Source: Circinella minor
Lineage: Eukaryota; Mucoromycota; Mucoromycetes; Mucorales; Lichtheimiaceae
Length of the DNA stretch: 64,000 bases
Assembly (NCBI GenBank): GCA_016758965.1
Contig: JAEPRB010000003.1
Span: forward strand, 62,001 to 126,000
Direction of reading: 5' to 3'
Part shown: one piece after another, positions 57,548 to 64,000 of the stretch
Position numbering within the stretch: position 1 is the stretch's first letter
Layout of the letters: each line of letters starts with the position of its first letter
Made by a program: the position numbers and the translations under genes
The notes under the pieces: model-generated
What the model was told of the DNA's origin: nothing
What the model saw: only the letters and a program-made list of their open reading frames with translations
The model's database searches: none

Positions 57548-60186
57548 AAAAAGAGATACTACCAAAAAAAGTAATAGTTTTTTTTTTCTCCATGATTTGA
57601 TTTTTATATATATTAAAAAAAAAAGAAAGAATACAAAAAAAAAAAAAAAAACAATGACATTATGCGGGTTTGAAGTTGTTTTTTTTTTTCGAAAATCGTG
57701 AAACAATGAAATTGGAGGAGAAGGGGAGGGGAAAACAACATGCAGGAACCCAAAAAAGAAAAGAAATAGACAATCACTACAATAATAATCCAAAAGAGAT
57801 TTGCAAATTTTTATCAACAAAAGTGTTCATTCAAATAGTTTGTTTGTATATTTTTTTATGATGACAAGTAGTAGTTTTTACATCGTTCCAATTGTCATAT
57901 TTCATAAGATTACATACTTCTTTTTTTTAAAAAAAAAATTACACTATAATAATGACAATGGCATTGATGATAATAATAATATGTAGAATGAACCTTGTTG
58001 GAGATCATTTTCCCCTTCTACTACCACGACTACTTATCTTACATATGTCCTCCACTCTAGGACCCTTCTTTTTTTTTTCTTCACATTCTCACTCTCCTTC
58101 TATAATAATATTGACAAACTGGATTATTTGGGAGGTCAGGGCATTGTATCAGCATTGTTTATTGAGTTCCCTTTTTTTTAAGTATTCTCCTTGAAAACAA
58201 AGAAAGAAAAAAAGAAGTATAAGAGAGAGTAATTATACATATTAAATATATGTTTATATGTTTAAATGGATTATAAATCCTTTAGAAAAGAAAGGAAAGA
58301 GGAGACAGTTGGCTATTGTGATCAAATCGATTTTATTTTTGAAGGAACATAATATGATATTATTAAATAAAGAAAGGAAAGAAATAGGGACTAGGATATT
58401 TTCTTAATTCATCCGTGTTTTATGCATACATATAATATAAAAATCATGCAATAATGTTTATTTCACATGATAGAACATGATCTACAAAGTCAAGTTGTTT
58501 CTTTTACCTAAAACTACGCGCCTTCTTTATCATAAAACAGGTTATACTGAATTACCAGCAATAATATCTAATAATAACAAAAAGGCGTGGTTTTTATTTA
58601 TTTATTTTATATTTATCTATTGTTCTTATTCTCTGGAGATTATACTTTTTTTTTTCTTAAAAAAAAAGGGGGTAGGAAAAAAAAGAAAGAGGGGGGGTTG
58701 GAGGTCGGATTGGTTTGTGTCTGGGTTTTGCGCCGGGTAGGATGATAATTATGATAACTGTGTATGTGTGTGTTGAAAGGTCAGATAAAAAGATTTGGTA
58801 ATACTCCACACTAGTTTTTCATAGATTTTTGTAGAATTAAATTTCAAGTAAGGGATTTTTCTAAAGTGCTGTTCTTTTAGAATAATAATAAAAGTTGACC
58901 TTGAAACAAATAATTGTTTATTTATTTTTGGTGATGCGTGTCATTGTTAAAATAATAATATGCGTAGACGCATGTCTTTAATATCCTAAAGTCAATCAAC
59001 CTTCCTTTTTCTTTTTTGAACCCCAAGTTTTTTAGGGCAAAAGGTATTGAAACTGTCACATTTTTTTAATATACACAAAGAAAAAGTGGAACAAGTAATT
59101 CTTTATATTATCTTATTGTAACAATTGTACATAAAATTATCTTTTTTTTTTTTTGTTTTTGTTTTTATGAATGAACTGAATAAATTATATTGTAAGAAAA
59201 GGGGGCCATAAAAAAGATTATAGCAGATTCATAAGGGCTAGACGCACTATTGCTATTAAAGTAATAATATAGTAAGTTTGGCCTCCAGCCTTTTTTTTTT
59301 TTTCTGGCGGAGATTATTTATTTTTTAACAAGGAGGCGTAAGGTGGGTAGTGTGGCGATAAGTCAAAGACAGTAACTTACCAAGAGGCAATGATAAATCG
59401 TTTAGGAGCATTAATAACCCAATAAAGTAATTGGTAATGTGAGTGAGGAGAATCCACGTTGCTTCAGCACGTAATACACATGTAAAGGGAGCTTTTTACT
59501 TTTCTTTTTATTTTAAAATGCTGAGAAATAAAAAGAATCATCATATATAATTATTATGCTAAGATTATATATTTTACGTATCTATAAAATTATGCTTAAT
59601 GCAAATAATGGGAAAATTGAGAGTATTAGCAAAAACGTATCATTATTATGTACCTAATATAATAATAGTAGCCACCTATTGTGTTTGAATTTTTCTTTTT
59701 GTGGTTGTAATAAATGTGTGTGATGTTATTGTTACTAGATTTAGAACAGGAGTAAAAAAAAAAAAAAAATCCATCTCTCTCTTTACTTCTCGCTCATCGA
59801 ATTACTGTTACTGTTAGTGTAGTCTCTTTTTTTTTTTTCTAATATTGTCTCTCAATTGTATTCTATGTAAAAAAGAAACATAAAAGTGATGTCTTGATTC
59901 CAAAAGAATAGATTTGCCACCCCTTTTATTGTACAGCCTATCTCATTTGTTATAAATTTCAGTACTTTGTTTTTCTTCAAGTTGTCTTTTCTCTTATTCT
60001 TTTCATTTTTTTTTTATATATCCTTGGTGCATATTTTGCTTAGAACCTTTATTTTTTCTATTCCCCCCCCACACGCTCTTTTTTTTTTCTTATTTTTTTT
60101 TTAATACAAATTATTATAAATATCAATTACATTATTATCTATTCATATCTACATTTATTATTATTTATATTATAAATAACAAACTA
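57548..60186. other. 2.6-kb intergenic region
   Basis: AT-rich with many poly-A/T tracts, a G-run at 58690-58697 and a C-run at about 60063-60070. Low-complexity open frames around 57360-57820 and 58480-58740 are dominated by Phe/Lys codons and are not gene-like. The last 300 bases are CT-rich, probably the promoter and leader of the zinc-finger gene. Confidence 0.45.
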
Positions 60187-61821
60187 ATGATGTATAAAAC
60201 AATCTATCGATTCAGGTATATAATTTTTAAAGATTGTTACTTAAACAAGTCATAATGAACCAAAATTAATATTCTTTAAATTCAATAGAGTACGAGTTAT
60301 AGAAAAGTCTCTCACTTTCCCTGTGCAGATTTGCATATATCAAGACAAAGCACCTCGATTCGAGGAACTCCTCGAAAAAATGCGGCATGCTGCATCTCTC
60401 GAGGTATTAAATCATAATCATAATTATATTTGCATAAGCTGATAAATGAAACATGTCTTTATTATAAATGCTTTTACTTACTTTTCTTATATATAAAACA
60501 TTAATGATATAGGATATCTGTATAAACGATTATTATATTACTCTCGATACTAGCATTAATAAACAGCTTAATAATAATGACTTTAACAACAACATTGATA
60601 ATAATCTTATTACGAATAATGACAGCAATAGTAATAATAGTAACACTATTTTGCATGACGACCATTCTCTTCGAGAAGCATTAAAGTCAATGTCCGAGCG
60701 TCATTATCTCGAACTTATATTGCAACGAAAACGAGCTCGAACACTTTCACCCCCTCTTTTTCGCCGAGAAAGCTTACCCAGTAAGAATAAAAGAAAAGCT
60801 GATTTAATATTATTATTATTATTTTGCCACTTTTTATGATTATTATTCTAAACTTTTCATTTTTATTATTCTATGTAATTTAGTGTTCCCTCAACAATCT
60901 TCAGACGATATCCCAGTCATAAAGCCGACTGTTTTAAGATGGTCACCAGCATCTACGGTTCATCCCATGGAAATGCGACCTAGTCAATTTAGTTACAATA
61001 ATGATAATTCATCCTATTCGACCCGAAAAGATTCCGGTATATCGTTTGATGAACCTATCAAAAAGAAACAACGAGTAGCTTCTGTTGATGATTTGCGTTC
61101 AAGAAAATTACCTGACCTTTGTCATCATAGTTACTCTTCTCCACCACGACGACATCACTCTTTGTTCGATCCAACAACGATAACATCGTCATCAACATCA
61201 TCATCGTCACTTAACAGTGTACATCCGCTTGAGCTCCGCCGACCTAGCTATCCAATTAATAATACGAATACACATGCTCCACCGTCACCGCCATATCCCA
61301 AATTACCGGCAATTACATCAATTACTCATAATATGACACCGATGATGGATCAACAACAGCTCCTCCGCTCTCCTCCGCAAACACCTTCTACTCCTTCTTT
61401 ATCCTACCCCTTCTCAGCATCAAGTCCACTTCCTTCAAGATCAACTGTGACATCTTTACCTCCTGTTGTTCGCCATCATTCTCTTCCCTATAAGCCTCAT
61501 CATCAACAAGAACATACCACAATAAATGGACGTCGACCTTCAGCTATTAAAAGTAGTAGCAAAACACCTGGTCAATTTTTATGCGAACATGTTGTGGACC
61601 CTACATCCCAAAAAATTTGTGGACAAACCTTCCGTCGTTCCTATGATTTATCTCGACATCAATCAATTCATATGAAAAATAGACCTTTTTGTTATTGTAA
61701 TCACTGTGGCAAAAAGTTTACACGAATGGATGCATTGCGTCGCCATGAACGGGTTCAAGGACACTTTACTAATTCTACTCGATCTCATCGCTTTCATACT
61801 TCAGCAGGACAGAGTGTATGA
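60187..61821 (+). CDS. C2H2 zinc-finger protein, probable transcription factor, 449 aa
   Basis: Exons 60187-60215, 60289-60403, 60513-60780 and 60884-61821, in phase. Two zinc fingers lie near the C-terminus, at about residues 360-440. The first is C-x11-C-x12-H-x3-H (CEHVVDPTSQKICGQTFRRS..DLSRHQSIH); its first Cys pair is unusually far apart. The second is C-x2-C-x12-H-x5-H (CNHCGKKFTRMDALRRHERVQGH), joined by KNRPFCY instead of the classic TGEKP linker. Upstream is a long Ser/Pro/His-rich region with repeated HPLELRRPS-like and HSL motifs. A KKKQRV cluster is a likely nuclear signal. The N-terminal exons encode QICIYQDKAPRFEELLEKMRHAASLE and an Asn-rich stretch. DNA binding is expected; the target is unknown. 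A different upstream start cannot be excluded. Confidence 0.85.
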
Positions 61822-62683
61822 TTTTGTAATGATGATTTAATTTGATCTTCCATTCATTTTTTTTGTACAAAGTTCCTCCTCTTTATTATTACATTATTTT
61901 TTTTTATTTTATTTGCCTTAATACTAAGCCTAATGATCATTTGCACCGAGTTTTCCTTTTTTTTACTTATTACTACTTATTACAAGATTTTTTTTAATTA
62001 ATTTTACTACTTTATTTTTAACTATACGCATATCAGCCTTTTTTTTTTTTTGGATCTATTCTCTCTTTTTTTTATATATATATAGCAACCAACAATAATA
62101 AATCTTCTTTTTTTTCCAGGGTTCCAAACGCCTTTTTAAGAAAATATTTACTCCTTAAAAACTATAATTATAACTCTTATGAACCATTTTGACCACCTGT
62201 TGTTCTCTTTTTTTGTTTTTTTGTAGTAACACATCTCCCATATTTCTCCTTATATTTTAGACGATAATAATAACAGAGTATTAAAAAATGTGTAATCTTT
62301 CTAACCCTTATTCTTCCTTTTTCTTCACCTCTCTCTATAAAATTTCCAAAAGAGTTTATATTGCACACCTTTTTTTTTTCTTTATGGTTTTTTTTTCTTT
62401 TACAAATAAGTTTTTTTTTCTTTTGACGTTGTTGAAATAAAAAAAAAAGGAGGGGGGGAGGTGAAAAACACCATGATTTGAGAAGTTGAATTTAGTCGAG
62501 TATATAGTTGGGTGAGAACGAGAAAAAAGAGACACACACACAGAGAGAGAGAGAGAGAGAAAGAGATTTATTGTATATTTTTTTTGTTTTGTTGGTTGCA
62601 TTGTTATACGTTTGTTGATCCTTGTTGTTTGAGTTGATTGGAAATATGTATAAAAAGATGTATATATATATATATATACTATT
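61822..62683. other. intergenic between convergent genes
   Basis: 862 bases of T-rich sequence with a (CA)n(GA)n microsatellite at about 62533-62560 and an (AT)n run near 62661-62678. It contains the 3' ends of two converging genes. Confidence 0.5.
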
Positions 62684-63414
62684 TTAACGTCGGCCTCCTC
62701 TGCCTCCACGACCTCCACGTCCACGAATACCACGTCCACGTCCACGACCAGCAGGTGCTATATATAATTAATAAAAAAACAACAGAATAATACAATCAGT
62801 TATCCATTCTATTTATTCTCTCTTTCTTTCTTATCTTAATCTCTCTTTTTTTTTTTTACCTTCTTTGCTTTCCTTCTTTTTGCCCTTTGACTTTGGTGAG
62901 TCGTCAATAAGCAATGTATCAAGTGGTAAACTATCTGGAAGAATAACACATCGAATATTATTTCCTCTAATACTGAGTGAATCCAAACTAGCTGGGTCTC
63001 GGTTCTTTACAGTCATCTTGACTGTCTTCAAATGTGTATTCATGCTCATGTCAACACCTAAAAGATAATAATATTTGTGAGGTTTTTATTTTTTTTAATT
63101 TTTAATCAATCAATCTTTTTTTTTATATATTTTTGATGCATATATCGTGATCCTGCTTTATATAATAAAAATTACCAGTGATTGTGCCGTTAACAACTGT
63201 GCCATTTTTCAACTCGACGGTAACCGTCTCGTTATTCAATTTCATTAAAAATCTACATTGATCGATTTGACGCGTATATATAATAAAAAACAAGATGAAT
63301 CGTTTAGCTTTTATATATATATATAAATATATATCTTTTTAAAAAAAATATATATAAGACATTTATTTTTATTTATTTTAATAATAAATAAATAATTTAC
63401 CTCACTAATTTCAT
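62684..63414 (-). CDS. SMD1: core spliceosomal protein SmD1, 120 aa
   Basis: Four exons: 63414-63401 (only 14 nt: MKLV plus two bases), 63252-63176, 63057-62860 and 62757-62684. The Sm fold is seen as [20 protein letters not shown] (strands 1-2), [20 protein letters not shown] (Sm1, with D and N in their conserved places) and [24 protein letters not shown] (Sm2, with the RG-N-I-R motif). A Lys-rich linker and an Arg-Gly repeat tail ([16 protein letters not shown]) follow; in relatives the RG tail is symmetrically dimethylated for SMN-guided assembly. SmD1 is part of the seven-membered ring on U1, U2, U4 and U5 snRNAs. The length matches the human protein (119 aa). The RG tail is on its own exon. 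Confidence 0.96.
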
Positions 63415-64000
63415 GATTTAATAGAACGTGTTAGATGTATAAAATAAAAGAGTATTGAAATCGACAAACGAGGCAACACAGAGAGCAAAAGTATCTGTAT
63501 ACACCACACAAAGTCCTTTTTTGTGTCTCAACTTTCTGCCCACCATTATTAGGCTCAGCTTACGCAAAAGTGCTTTTTTTCACATATCCAGCTTGCCTTA
63601 TTTAAATTCAGCTTGCCTGATTTGGGGTTTACCTTTAGCCTAAGCCACTGTTTAAATGTCTCTATACAGTGAATATGTCTTAGTTGCTCATTAACAAAAC
63701 ACGTTTAAAGAATCTTATAGAATCAAGAATAAAGTGAAAGATGAATAAACAATAAAATTAAACTGTAAAAAGCTAATTTTCTAAAGCGATGCAAAATATA
63801 ATCTCATATATTTTATCAATATATTGAAATCTTTTCAACAACCCTACTTAGTATCTTAGTAACCTAGCAATATATTGGTTGCTGTGTATCTAAACAAACT
63901 ATTATTTTTAACAGCAAAAATAAAATACCTTTAACAGTATATGTACTTTTAACTGTTTGAGTCAACAGATATGCAAAAAAAAAAAAAAAAACTTTTGTTG
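63415..64000. other. SmD1 upstream region to window end
   Basis: AT-rich promoter side of the SmD1 gene. The phrase CAGCTTGCCT occurs twice, at about 63589 and 63609. No gene is recognised before the window ends. Confidence 0.4.

Noticed and set aside
57356..57820. 154-codon minus-strand frame
   Set aside because: Phe/Lys/Ile-rich translation of poly-A/T sequence; overlaps the last intron and 3' flank of CCT5.
1..64000. tRNA, rRNA, snRNA genes and CRISPR arrays
   Set aside because: No T-loop/anticodon pairing, rRNA or U-snRNA words, and no regularly spaced repeats were seen; CRISPR is not expected in a nuclear fungal genome.

Overview
This window is nuclear DNA from an early-diverging fungus, most likely a member of the Mucorales (Mucoromycota). 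The evidence is AT-rich DNA, dense short GT-AG introns of about 50-250 nt with CTAAC/CTGAC-like branch points, Asn/Gln-rich low-complexity protein segments, a TPR/F-box/leucine-rich protein of the kind amplified in Mucorales, and an animal-type base-exchange phosphatidylserine synthase. The exact genus cannot be told from sequence alone. I rebuilt the genes by hand from splice sites and reading-frame phase; exon coordinates are given in each entry.

Layout. 0-11 kb: a PH-domain gene (-), the phosphatidylserine synthase (+), a decayed ABC-C transporter (+), a small disordered protein (-), a second PH-domain gene (+) and a Pho80-like cyclin (-). 11-13.6 kb has no convincing gene. 13.6-21.6 kb: a possible small mitochondrial protein, a divergent LUC7-like splicing factor (+), a PCP1/PARL-type mitochondrial rhomboid protease (-), a CTK2-type cyclin (+) and indoleamine 2,3-dioxygenase (-). 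21.6-25.7 kb is gene-poor and holds a decayed AAA+ ATPase fragment. 25.7-28.1 kb: a TPR/F-box/LRR protein.

29.2-35.8 kb is a transposon-rich island. It contains a pogo-like MITE with TA target duplications, an apparently intact 8-exon gene of unknown function (-), a 456-bp MITE with a 9-bp target duplication inside intron 7 of that gene, an ~800-bp inverted-repeat element that makes up almost the whole of intron 6, a decayed Tc1/mariner transposase and a 615-bp MITE with an 8-bp target duplication. 35.8-47.8 kb is nearly empty, with one single-exon F-box gene at 40.7 kb and a few decayed coding traces.

47.8-63.4 kb is a conserved housekeeping block: a CSC1/OSCA/TMEM63 channel (+), a THP3/LENG8 SAC3-domain protein (-), the chaperonin subunit CCT5 (+), a C2H2 zinc-finger protein (+) and the core spliceosomal protein SmD1 (-).

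The intact genes are independent eukaryotic units, not an operon or a metabolic cluster. The RNA-related functions (LUC7-like, CTK2, THP3, SmD1) are scattered. The most unusual observation is the unknown gene at 29.6-32.9 kb: one intron looks like a spliced-out transposable element with only 18 nt of other sequence, and the neighbouring intron is an ordinary 69-nt intron enlarged by a different MITE.
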